Origin: Armatimonadota bacterium
GTDB lineage: Bacteria; Armatimonadota; HRBIN16
DNA length: 64,000 nt
Assembly (NCBI GenBank): GCA_026003175.1
Contig: BPGT01000001.1
Location: 248,001 to 312,000 of the forward strand
Direction of reading: 5' to 3'
Under the pieces are notes generated by a model, which was not told the origin of the DNA, made no database searches, and saw only the letters and a list, made by a program, of their open reading frames with translations. Shown here piece by piece: positions 33,334 to 40,872 of this stretch. The number at the start of each line of letters is the position of its first letter. Position 1 is the first letter of the stretch. Position numbers and translations under genes: made by a program.

Positions 33334-33846
33334 ATGTACAACCGCGTTATCCTTATCGGACGGCTCGTTCGGGACCCGGAGTATCGCTCTACCCCGGAGG
33401 GTGTAACCCTGGCGCGTATGACGATTGCGGTGGACCGGATGCGCAGCCGTGAGACAGGTGAGCGCCAGACGGACTTCATCGACCTCGTGGCGTGGCGACA
33501 GCAGGCGGAGTTTGCCATCAACTACCTGAAGAAAGGGCGGTTGATCATGGCGGAGGGACGCCTGCAGGTGCGCGACTGGCTCTCGCCGCAGGGCGACCGA
33601 CGCCGCGCATACGAGGTGGTAGTCGACCGATTGGCAGGGCTGGACCGTCCCAAAGAGGCAGCGGGTATATCTGAAGAGGAGCCTGCGCCCGTTGTGAGTA
33701 CAGCGACCGCAACACCCAGAACTTCCGTACCGCCGGTACAGGCGACGCCAACGGAGGTGAGCGATCCCTTCCTGGGCGACGAAGAGTTGCTGGAAGAGGA
33801 GGAGTTCGAGGATTACGACCCCTTTGCCGATACCGACGAAGAGTAA
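33334..33846 (+). CDS. ssb: Single-stranded DNA-binding protein
   Basis: A 170-residue SSB. The OB fold spans residues 1-110 (MYNRVILIGRLVRDPEYRSTPEGVTLARMTIAVDR, TDFIDLVAWRQQAEFAINYLKKGRLIMAEGRLQVRDW). A flexible linker and acidic tail follow. The usual terminal DDDIPF tip is not at the end: EDYDPF is followed by ADTDEE, so the partner-binding tip may be moved inward or altered. It sits between rpsF and rpsR, the classical position. Confidence 0.95.
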   Translation: MYNRVILIGRLVRDPEYRSTPEGVTLARMTIAVDRMRSRETGERQTDFIDLVAWRQQAEFAINYLKKGRLIMAEGRLQVRDWLSPQGDRRRAYEVVVDRLAGLDRPKEAAGISEEEPAPVVSTATATPRTSVPPVQATPTEVSDPFLGDEELLEEEEFEDYDPFADTDEE

Positions 33847-33858
33847 ATGGAGGGAATC

Positions 33859-34089
33859 ATGACCAGTAAACCGCGCTACCGGCGACGCCGCAAGGTGTGC
33901 GGCTTCTGCGTGGATAAAATCGCCTATATCGACTACAAAAACGTGTCCCGCCTGCGCCGGTATATGACCGATAGAGGTAAGATAGTCGCCCGGCGTACCA
34001 GCGGCAATTGCGCCAAGCACCAGCGACAACTGGCGAAGGCGATTAAGCGGGCACGCCATCTGGCTTTACTGCCCTTCGTGGCGGAGTGA
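33859..34089 (+). CDS. rpsR: Ribosomal protein bS18
   Basis: A 76-residue bS18 ([45 protein letters not shown] core). The CGFC pair and the later Cys suggest the zinc-binding (C+) form. The ATG at 33859 is chosen because GGAGGG lies 5 nt upstream, inside the short extension from the ATG at 33847. rplI, which often follows, is absent. Confidence 0.95.
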   Translation: MTSKPRYRRRRKVCGFCVDKIAYIDYKNVSRLRRYMTDRGKIVARRTSGNCAKHQRQLAKAIKRARHLALLPFVAE

Positions 34090-34107
34090 CGGAGGAGGAC
34101 TGAAGTA

Positions 34108-35253
34108 ATGCCCGATCGGATTGCGGTGGACACCAGCGTGCTGGACGACGCGGCGCGTCGTTCCGCGCTGGATGCACAGAATATGATACCTCTGACCCAC
34201 GAGTTTCCCGAACAGTGCCGCAGGGCTCTGGACATCGCGAAACAGTTCAATCCCCCCACACCGCGCTTGCCCATCCAGAACGTGGTCGTGACCGGCTTGG
34301 GCGGTTCGGCAGTGGGGGGCGACCTGCTGCGTGTGCTGGTAGAGGATAACGGCGAGGTTCCTCTGGTGGTCAATCGCGACTACCAGATGCCTGCTTTCGT
34401 GAATGACCGTACCTTCGTGATTGCCGCCAGCTATTCGGGCAACACCGAGGAGACGCTGAGCGCGTTCGAGGACGCGCAGGATCGGGGCGCACTCCTAGCG
34501 TGTGTCACCAGTGGTGGCGAGCTGGCTCAACGCGCGGCACACTACGGAACCCCTGTTGCGTTTATCCCCAAGGGACAGCCCCCCCGCAGCGCAATGGGCT
34601 ATATGTTCATCCCGATGCTGATGGCGGCACACAAGGCAGGAGTTATTCGCCGTGACCCTACTGGTGAACTGCAAAACGCTATCGCCCTGCTGGAGAAGGC
34701 TCGTGAGCAGTGGAACGCCGATGTGCCTTTCGAAAAGAACCCTGCCAAGCAGCTCGCTGCCAAACTGTACGGCAAGCTGCCCATCGTTTACGGCTCGCAG
34801 GCGTATTCTACCGTTGTCGCCTTCCGCTGGAAGACGCAGCTGAACGAAAACACCAAGATTCACGCCTACTCCAACGGTTATCCCGAGATGAACCATAATG
34901 AAATCCTGGGGTGGGTGCTGGCAAAGCAACAGGTGCCAAACATGGCGGTGGTAATCCTGCGAGACCACATGGAGCGACCCAAAATCGTAGCGCGTGTAGA
35001 GACCACGAAGCGGTTGTTCGCCCGCGCCGCGGATGTACACGAGTTTTTTGCCGAGGGGCAAAGCCTGCTGGCGCGAATGCTATACGCCATCTACTTCGGC
35101 GATTGGGTGAGCTGCTACCTTGCGCTACTGTACGGCGTTAACCCCACCGACATCAGCTACATCAACCTGCTGAAAGCGGTGCTGGAAAAAATCGACGAAG
35201 ACGACCCCGCTTACACCGAGGTACTGCAGAAAGAACTGCAGGCGGTAGGGTAG
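34108..35253 (+). CDS. Bifunctional phosphoglucose/phosphomannose isomerase
   Basis: A 381-residue SIS-domain isomerase that interconverts fructose 6-phosphate with glucose 6- and mannose 6-phosphate. Two SIS domains are visible: VVTGLGGSAVGGDLLRVLV with SYSGNTEETLSAFEDA, and LPIVYGSQAYSTVVAFRWKTQLNENTKIHAYSNGYPEMNHNEILGW, the latter with the conserved active-site Glu and His. The end FGDWVSCYLALLYGVNPTDI is the family C-terminal signature. It starts 18 nt after rpsR in the same direction, so it is probably co-transcribed in the place where rplI is usual. Confidence 0.92.
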   Translation: MPDRIAVDTSVLDDAARRSALDAQNMIPLTHEFPEQCRRALDIAKQFNPPTPRLPIQNVVVTGLGGSAVGGDLLRVLVEDNGEVPLVVNRDYQMPAFVNDRTFVIAASYSGNTEETLSAFEDAQDRGALLACVTSGGELAQRAAHYGTPVAFIPKGQPPRSAMGYMFIPMLMAAHKAGVIRRDPTGELQNAIALLEKAREQWNADVPFEKNPAKQLAAKLYGKLPIVYGSQAYSTVVAFRWKTQLNENTKIHAYSNGYPEMNHNEILGWVLAKQQVPNMAVVILRDHMERPKIVARVETTKRLFARAADVHEFFAEGQSLLARMLYAIYFGDWVSCYLALLYGVNPTDISYINLLKAVLEKIDEDDPAYTEVLQKELQAVG

Positions 35254-35310
35254 GTTTTGTATGCGGATGAGCAGGCAGGCTTGCTGTATTCGTGGAGAGG
35301 TTCATTCAAT

Positions 35311-35410
35311 CGGCGGCTAAAGCCGCGCCTTCGCAAACCCAGACCCTGCCTCCACAGGGTTGTAGTCAGCAAAGGCTGGCTTCGTCTGCACGGGCACGGC
35401 TTTAGCCGTG
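35311..35410. repeat. Palindromic repeat with GGCTAAAGCC ends
   Basis: About 100 bp bounded by CGGCGGCTAAAGCCGC on the left and CACGGCTTTAGCCGTG on the right. Each end is a palindrome and they are inverted relative to each other. It looks like a dispersed intergenic repeat; it lies between the convergent PGI/PMI and dockerin-like genes. Confidence 0.5.
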
Positions 35411-35474
35411 AAAACCAAAAACACTGGCTTGGCGGGAGCCTCGCCCTGCGCAAAGGATGGGGGTTGACAGCCTG

Positions 35475-36641
35475 CTAATCGCCAATCTCCCCAAAGCTCT
35501 GCACGAAGATGCCGAAGTCGAATAGGGTTACTTCGTTATCCCCGTCCAGGTCTCCAGAGATGAGCAGGAAGTCCTCTACCACTGGCGTAGCAGGTGAAGA
35601 GGTGGCTACCGTTTTGGCGCGTACTAGATAGGGTGGTCCCATCACGATGCGCACGTCGTGCTCTACGTCGGGTGTCAGGGGCAATGTGAAGGCGCGGCCA
35701 GCGTCAACTATCAGCTCCAGAGGCACAGTCACGGGATGCCCGTCAATCTGCACCTTCGCCTCCGTCATGTCTACACCCGCATTGTTGGACACTATGCCAA
35801 CAAAGTTGTAACTGCCGTACACGCTGATAGAAAAGTTGCCCAGCGGACTGCCCCCGAACCAATAATTGCCTGTCCCCTGTCGCCAGACGTTCTGGCTGAT
35901 GCCGGTGAAGTAGTTTTCCATGTGGAAGCGGTTGCCTACGTCATTCCAGAACGCCCCTGCGCCCAGCGGGTAAAGCGATGGCAGGCTCAATGCCAGTCCT
36001 CCTTCGTTACGTAGCCCCAGCGAGTTCGCCCCGTTGGCGATGAAAAAGGAGGGGATATTGGCGGGAGCGCCGGTAAACACCACCTGCACCAGCAGGTCGT
36101 GCGAATAGGGTTTGCCGCTGGCATCGTTGCCTGCGTCGTACACTACTCCGCCGAGGTCCAGAGTCCACAGATAAGTACCATCGGCGGGAATAGTATCGCT
36201 AAACGAGGCGATCAGCGGGAAACCGTTCGTCACCGGGTCATCCCCGACATAGCCAGAGCGGCAACCGTACACAAGCACTGTGGCGCTGACCGTGCTGCCC
36301 GCTGCACCGCCAGCGGAGTAGAGGATTCCGAGAGCGTCCAGTCGGGCGGGCCCCAGCAGGGGAATCTGCTCGCGGAAAACCTCCTGGCTGGCGGGACCGT
36401 ACAGGTAAACGTATGTCCCATCGAAAGCAATCTGCGCATCAGAGGTGGCATCGTACAGCTTCAGCACAGGAGACTGTTGCACGGAAGCAGGCATGAGGTG
36501 GCTTCTAGCGGGGGTCACAAACCGCTTCACCGTGCCCAGCGCCATCGGATGCACCGGTCTGGGGCGCGCTGGAGCCAGTGTCTGCGCCCATATGGCAGGC
36601 AGGCTGGCAAAGCACAGCAAGGTACAAAGTAGCGCTTTCAT
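35475..36641 (-). CDS. Secreted protein with C-terminal dockerin-like repeat
   Basis: A 388-residue exported protein (signal peptide MKALLCTLLCFASLPAIWAQ). Most of it is beta-rich and unrecognised (SGYVGDDPVTNGFPLIASFSDTIPADGTYLWTLDLGG, GNRFHMENYFTGISQNVWRQGTGNYWFGG resembles PEP-CTERM-like choice-of-anchor domains). It ends with one dockerin-like repeat, GDLDGDNEVTLFDFGIFVQSFG. GGAGGG precedes the ATG at 36641; longer upstream open reading is spurious. Function unknown; the terminal repeat is shared with two other proteins in this window. Confidence 0.78.
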   Translation of the reverse strand: MKALLCTLLCFASLPAIWAQTLAPARPRPVHPMALGTVKRFVTPARSHLMPASVQQSPVLKLYDATSDAQIAFDGTYVYLYGPASQEVFREQIPLLGPARLDALGILYSAGGAAGSTVSATVLVYGCRSGYVGDDPVTNGFPLIASFSDTIPADGTYLWTLDLGGVVYDAGNDASGKPYSHDLLVQVVFTGAPANIPSFFIANGANSLGLRNEGGLALSLPSLYPLGAGAFWNDVGNRFHMENYFTGISQNVWRQGTGNYWFGGSPLGNFSISVYGSYNFVGIVSNNAGVDMTEAKVQIDGHPVTVPLELIVDAGRAFTLPLTPDVEHDVRIVMGPPYLVRAKTVATSSPATPVVEDFLLISGDLDGDNEVTLFDFGIFVQSFGEIGD

Positions 36642-36734
36642 GGTTTCTCTCCCTCCTGAGAAGATAGTGTGCCTGCAGTCTATCACAATGACCAGCTTTG
36701 AGTCAACACATACAGGTGCAGTATTCTTGCCTAT

Positions 36735-36764
36735 TTGCGAACAGGGGAAATCGTCTGGTATAAT
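36735..36764 (+). promoter_or_regulatory. Promoter of rpmB
   Basis: TTGCGA (36735-36740), an 18-bp spacer and a perfect TATAAT (36759-36764), 36 nt before the rpmB start. Confidence 0.7.
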
Positions 36765-36800
36765 AGCCTGCGGTTTTATCAGCAGGGAGGTTATTTCGAG

Positions 36801-37016
36801 ATGGCTCACGTATGCGATATCTGCGGCAAGGGCGTGATGCACGGTCAAAATATCCGGCACGTTCACTCTGGGGCTTGGGCGTTGCGTGCGCCTCGCACCA
36901 AACGGGTATGGTATCCCAACCTGCAGCCGGTGCGTGCAGTAGTGAACGGCAGCGTGCGTCGGCTCAAGGTATGCACGCGCTGCCTCAAAGCAGGCAAGGT
37001 GAAACGTGCGTTGTAG
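36801..37016 (+). CDS. rpmB: Ribosomal protein bL28
   Basis: A 71-residue bL28 (AHVCDICGKGVMHGQNIRHVHSGAWALRAPRTKRVWYPNLQ). The pairs CDIC and CTRC make the zinc-binding (C+) form. GGGAGG before the ATG, its own promoter upstream and a terminator downstream show a monocistronic gene. Confidence 0.95.
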   Translation: MAHVCDICGKGVMHGQNIRHVHSGAWALRAPRTKRVWYPNLQPVRAVVNGSVRRLKVCTRCLKAGKVKRAL

Positions 37017-37024
37017 TGGAAGAG

Positions 37025-37052
37025 GCATCCCCGCCCGTGAGGGCGGGGATGC
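37025..37052 (+). terminator. Terminator hairpin after rpmB
   Basis: A perfect 12-bp stem GCATCCCCGCCC/GGGCGGGGATGC with loop GTGA, followed by a weak T run (TGGTTT). It lies between convergent rpmB and hsp20. Confidence 0.7.
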
Positions 37053-37081
37053 TGGTTTCAGGAGGCTAGTAGAGGGGCAGG

Positions 37082-37582
37082 CTACTCGACCTGAACCTTC
37101 ACCGCTTTCGCTTTGGCAGCCTCCACTTTCGGCAACCGCACCTCCAGGATACCGTTGCGGAGCGTCGCCTTCACCTTGTTCGGGTTAATCTCGACCGGCA
37201 AGTCATAACGCGCCTCAAAGGTACCGTGCCCGCCCCACGCGCTGCGGTAGTGCACCGTCACGTTCTCGTCGCTGATTAACGGCTTGCGTTCGCCGCGGAT
37301 AATCAGCGTGTCCGCCGTCGCCTCCACGTGGATGTCTTTCATCTCCACACCGGGCAACGTGGCGAACACCACCAACTCCTCGTTGGTCTCGTAGATATCC
37401 ACGGCAGGCTCAAAGCCCACTTCCACATCCGAACTCCAGCGGGTGAGCGGGCTGAACGGGAACAGCCGGTCGAACCAGCGATCCATTTCACGATGCAGGC
37501 GCTCCATCTCCGCAAACGGATCCCAGCGGCGGATGCCACCGTTGGTCTCACGACGAGCGATGGTCAGTTCACGGCGTGCCAT
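37082..37582 (-). CDS. Hsp20/alpha-crystallin small heat-shock protein
   Basis: A 166-residue ATP-independent holdase. The N-terminal arm (FAEMERLHREMDRWFDRLFPF) precedes the alpha-crystallin domain (FEPAVDIYETNEELVVFATLPGVEMKDIHVEATADTLIIRGERK, FEARYDLPVEINPNKVKATLRNGILEVRLPK). The A-x-x-x-n-G-v-L motif reads ATLRNGILEVRLPK, which is complete. AAGGAGG lies 8 nt before the ATG at 37582. Upstream are a promoter and a HAIR-type inverted repeat, so HspR repression is likely. Confidence 0.94.
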   Translation of the reverse strand: MARRELTIARRETNGGIRRWDPFAEMERLHREMDRWFDRLFPFSPLTRWSSDVEVGFEPAVDIYETNEELVVFATLPGVEMKDIHVEATADTLIIRGERKPLISDENVTVHYRSAWGGHGTFEARYDLPVEINPNKVKATLRNGILEVRLPKVEAAKAKAVKVQVE

Positions 37583-37624
37583 AGCCCTCACCTCCTTTTA
37601 CCTATATGTATATTAGGCAATTGA

Positions 37625-37645
37625 CTTGAGTGTATCTTGCTCAAT
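37625..37645. promoter_or_regulatory. HAIR-type HspR operator
   Basis: CTTGAGT-N7-GCTCAAT differs by two bases from the HspR inverted repeat CTTGAGT-N7-ACTCAAG. It lies directly downstream of the hsp20 -10 box, where a repressor would block transcription. Confidence 0.6.
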
Positions 37646-37654
37646 TCCACTTAT

Positions 37655-37682
37655 ATTATACCACAGATTTTGCAAGGTGCAA
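37655..37682 (-). promoter_or_regulatory. Promoter of hsp20
   Basis: On the minus strand TTGCAC (37682-37677), a 16-bp spacer and TATAAT (37660-37655), 72 nt upstream of the ATG. Confidence 0.65.
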
Positions 37683-37759
37683 GGGGTTGTCGAGACCAAT
37701 TTGACTCGTTACTCCTTCCGTGCTAAGATGGGAATGGCTGGAGGCAACACTCTCTTAGA

Positions 37760-37870
37760 GCAGGCGTCATTGTGAGGCAAGTTGTGTCGAAGCGCTCTCC
37801 ACTTTGCGAGCGGAGGAGATTGCTTCGCCGATTCGCGGCTCGTAACGACACTTGTATCTACCGGAGGGAT
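37760..37870. repeat. Palindromic repeat, second member of the GATTGCTTC family
   Basis: GAGATTGCTTCGCCG and CTCGTAACGACAC, with the facing GCGTCATTGTGAGG and GAAGCGCTCTCC, resemble the element at 2505-2630. It occupies the gap between hsp20 and the NfeD-like gene; nothing else was seen there apart from the hsp20 control region. Confidence 0.45.
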
Positions 37871-37966
37871 GGCTCCGTCGCATCTCTGGACGACACGCGG
37901 CTGGCTCTACCCTGTGAGTGCAACCTGAGTTATCTTCTCGGTGTCTACCTTACTGAAAGGCAGGTG

Positions 37967-38833
37967 ATGGCGATGAGCAACCTGCACAACCTGCTGCAAT
38001 GGTGGAACCTTCTCTTCGCACTACCGCTGGTGGTGGGAATGCTCTTCTCCCTTGTAACCGCGCTGGGTTTCGTCTCCAGCGAACATGCAGAGACTGGACA
38101 CGGCGAGGTCGGTCATGGTGGGGGCGGTGAAGTGGAGCATGGCGATATCGAGTACGGGACAGACCTTCATGCTGACCACAGCGATTTCGATCACGAGGCG
38201 GATGTTCATGCCGACCACAGCGGCGTGGAACATCACGTACCTGCGGAGGTTACCCACGGACAAATCGCGCATGAGGCTCATACCGAGCACACACACGAAG
38301 CTGGACAGGGCAACCATAACCATCACGAATCTGTTTTCACGCAGATACTGGAGGCGTTCGGCATCGGGCGAGGCGTGCCCATTTCGGTGATGCTGCCGTT
38401 TTGCATGATGTTGTGGGGTGTGCTGGGCTTGGCGAGCAATCAGGCGTTGCATCCGCTGCTGCGCCTTCCGGCAATCTACGTGTGGCTCAGCGCACTGCTC
38501 AGCCTGTTTGGCACATCGCTTATTGCCCGTGGCATTTCGGGGGTCGTCGCGCGTTATCTGCAGATGGGACAGGTGCCCAATATGTCGCGCGAACGGCTCA
38601 TCGGTGCAACCGGCACAGCAGTGTTCACTATCGATGAACAGAGTGGCGTCGCCGACGTACATGATGCGGAAGGCACGGTGCATCGCATCACCTGTCATGT
38701 CTCGGAAGGCAATCCACCGCTTCCCGCCGGCACGCCGGTAGTCGTCACCGACTACGAGGTCGAAACGGGGAGGTATCTCGTGGAAGAGAACCCGTTTGCA
38801 GATAACATTTCGCATCGGGAGGTACAGGGATGA
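37967..38833 (+). CDS. NfeD-like membrane protein with His-rich linker
   Basis: A 288-residue protein. A first membrane helix (LLFALPLVVGMLFSLVTALGFV, about residues 14-36) is followed by a His/Asp/Glu-rich stretch to about residue 120 (EHTHEAGQGNHNHHES is one part). Two further helices follow (ISVMLPFCMMLWGVLGLA, PAIYVWLSALLSLFGTSLIA) and a C-terminal OB-like NfeD domain (MSRERLIGATGTAVFTIDEQSGVADV, GTPVVVTDYEVETGRYLVEE). It overlaps the flotillin gene by 4 nt, the usual NfeD-flotillin (YqiJ-YqiK) pair. The His-rich part may bind metal ions. Confidence 0.82.
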   Translation: MAMSNLHNLLQWWNLLFALPLVVGMLFSLVTALGFVSSEHAETGHGEVGHGGGGEVEHGDIEYGTDLHADHSDFDHEADVHADHSGVEHHVPAEVTHGQIAHEAHTEHTHEAGQGNHNHHESVFTQILEAFGIGRGVPISVMLPFCMMLWGVLGLASNQALHPLLRLPAIYVWLSALLSLFGTSLIARGISGVVARYLQMGQVPNMSRERLIGATGTAVFTIDEQSGVADVHDAEGTVHRITCHVSEGNPPLPAGTPVVVTDYEVETGRYLVEENPFADNISHREVQG

Positions 38834-40701
38834 CAGCGTTGCTATTCGTATTGATCGGGGCGTTGCTCGTTTTCGCGCCGTTCTATCTGGGCTGGGAATG
38901 GACGCAGACGCTGATTTCGTCCATCGTGGGCGTGGTGGTGATGTTCTTCTCCGCGCTCGCCCTGGCGATTAAGCGGTTCTACCTCAAGCCCTCGGCGAAT
39001 CTGGCGTATGTGCGCACAGGCTGGGGTGGCACCCATGTGCTCATTGACGGGGGGTCACTGGTGTTCCCTGTTGTGCACAAAATCGTGCCCGTGTCGCTAG
39101 AAACGATGAAGCTGGAGGTGGAACGCAAAGGTCCCGACGCGCTTATTACCAGAGATAATCTGCGCGTGGACGTGAAGGCGGAGTTCTACATCAAGGTGCG
39201 CGCCATCAAGGAGGACGTGCTCAACGCCGCGCGCTCGTTGGGCGAGAAATCGGTGGATGCGCACTCGGTATCCGCCCTGGTATTCGAAAAGCTGGTATCC
39301 GCCCTGCGAAGCGTGGCGGCGACCAAGGACCTGGTGGAGATACATGCCCAGCGTGACGCCTTCGCCAGTGCGGTGCACAATCTGGTAGTAGCAGACCTGC
39401 AGCAGAATGGTCTCACGCTGGAGTCGGTGACCATCTCGCGCCTGGACCAGACCTCGCAAGAGCTGCTGTCAGACAACAACATCTTCGATGCGCAGGGAAA
39501 GAAGAAAATCACGGAGATTACGCAGGCGGCACTGGTGGAGCGCAACCGCATCGAGCGCGACGCCCAGCGTGAGATGACCCTCAAGAACGTGCAGACGCGC
39601 AAAGAGGTGCTGGATCTGGAGCGTCAGCAGGCGGAGGCGGAAGCAGAACAAGCCACACAGGTCGCTAAAATCCGCGCGGAGAAACAGCGCGAGGCGCAGA
39701 CCTACCAGATAGAACAGGAACGACAGGTCAAGGAGGCAGAGATTCAGCGCGACCTCGCCGTGCAGACTACTGCCATCGAGCGCGATAAGGCGTTGGTGCT
39801 CAAGGAGCAGGAACTCCGCCAGACCGACATCGAGCGGTTGAAGGCGATAGAGGTAGCGGAACGCGAGAAACAAATCGCGATAGCCAACAAGGAGAAACAG
39901 CGCGCGGAAGCGGAGCAGGAAGCTCTGCGGGCGCAAGCCGAGCGCGAGCGGGCGAATCAGGACATCATTACCGTGCAGGTCACCGCGCAGGCAGACCGCG
40001 AAGCGCAAACCAAGCTTATTGCTGCCAAACAACAGATCGAGCAAGACCGCCTGAAGAGGCAGGTGGAGGCGGAAGTGCAGGCGTACGCCGAGGTGAAACG
40101 CGCCGAGGCACAACAAAAAGCAGCCGAGCTGGAGGCGCAAGCCATCCTGCGCAAGGCAGACGCCGAAGCGCGTGCGAAGGAGCTGGTGGCTCAGGGCGAG
40201 CAGGCGCTGAAGATGGTGGACGTGAACATCGCCCGCGAGCAGGTGGAAGTGCAGAAGGCGCAAGTGGAGGTGGAGCGCCAGGCACTGGAGAACAAGCAGA
40301 CCTTCAGCGACGCCGCGTTGCGCTTTGAGCTGACCAAGCTCCAGATAGAAGCCAGCCGCGACATCCAGAAGGCTATCGCCGAATCCATCGGGCGGTTCAT
40401 GAGCAATGGGCAGTTCGTCATCTTCGGCGACCCAGGCATGATGGCGAACATGGTGCAACAGTACTTCCGCGGCATGGGCGTCGGCGCGTTCGTGGACGGA
40501 CTGATGAAAGGCTCGCCGTTGGGAGGCGACGGCAGTGTGGTGCCCCAGCTGGCGAACCAGGTGCTGTCGCTGGTGCAGAGCCTCACGGGCAAAGCGGTCT
40601 CACCTGAAGTGGCGCAGCAGGTAAACGACCTGGTGCAGCAGGTGGTGAGCTCCGCACAGAAAGAGAGCACGCCCACAGCGGAGCAGCCCGCTCAGGAATA
40701 A
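38830..40701 (+). CDS. Flotillin (SPFH) family protein, YqiK-like
   Basis: A 623-residue membrane scaffold. An N-terminal hydrophobic region (LLFVLIGALLVFAPFYLGWEW and ISSIVGVVVMFFSALALAI) precedes an SPFH/band-7 domain (about residues 55-230: LVFPVVHKIVPVSLETMKLEVERKG, VDVKAEFYIKVRAIKEDVLNAARSLGEK). A long Glu/Gln/Lys/Arg-rich coiled coil follows (about 235-510) and a C-terminal Gly-rich tail (MMANMVQQYFRGMGVGAF). It starts in the last codons of the NfeD-like gene (ATGA). Flotillins organise membrane microdomains together with NfeD proteins. Confidence 0.92.
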   Translation: MTALLFVLIGALLVFAPFYLGWEWTQTLISSIVGVVVMFFSALALAIKRFYLKPSANLAYVRTGWGGTHVLIDGGSLVFPVVHKIVPVSLETMKLEVERKGPDALITRDNLRVDVKAEFYIKVRAIKEDVLNAARSLGEKSVDAHSVSALVFEKLVSALRSVAATKDLVEIHAQRDAFASAVHNLVVADLQQNGLTLESVTISRLDQTSQELLSDNNIFDAQGKKKITEITQAALVERNRIERDAQREMTLKNVQTRKEVLDLERQQAEAEAEQATQVAKIRAEKQREAQTYQIEQERQVKEAEIQRDLAVQTTAIERDKALVLKEQELRQTDIERLKAIEVAEREKQIAIANKEKQRAEAEQEALRAQAERERANQDIITVQVTAQADREAQTKLIAAKQQIEQDRLKRQVEAEVQAYAEVKRAEAQQKAAELEAQAILRKADAEARAKELVAQGEQALKMVDVNIAREQVEVQKAQVEVERQALENKQTFSDAALRFELTKLQIEASRDIQKAIAESIGRFMSNGQFVIFGDPGMMANMVQQYFRGMGVGAFVDGLMKGSPLGGDGSVVPQLANQVLSLVQSLTGKAVSPEVAQQVNDLVQQVVSSAQKESTPTAEQPAQE

Positions 40702-40872
40702 ACAAAATATGGAGGGCGCGCCGAAGGTCACGTTCCCCAACGGCTCGGCGAGAGCCTCGCCCTCCACGCGTGTGGATTGGAGGGATGCATTTCGTTGCGT
40801 CCGAAGAGGGGCAGCACAACAGATCGCTCCACTTCTGCCTGCCACACCGGACATTTTGGGAGGAAACCGGGT
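40702..40872. repeat. Gap with GGCTCGGCGAG-type palindromic repeat
   Basis: GGAGGGC at 40711 and GCCCTCC near 40760 bracket CGGCTCGGCGAGAGCC, forming an imperfect inverted repeat. Similar words (GGCGGGAGCCTCGCCC) occur near 35433, so it may be a small dispersed element. Boundaries are not clear. Confidence 0.3.

Noticed and set aside
39469-40458. A 329-codon minus-strand frame rich in Leu and His.
   Set aside because: It is the reverse of the flotillin coiled coil; its composition follows from Glu/Gln/Lys codons on the other strand.
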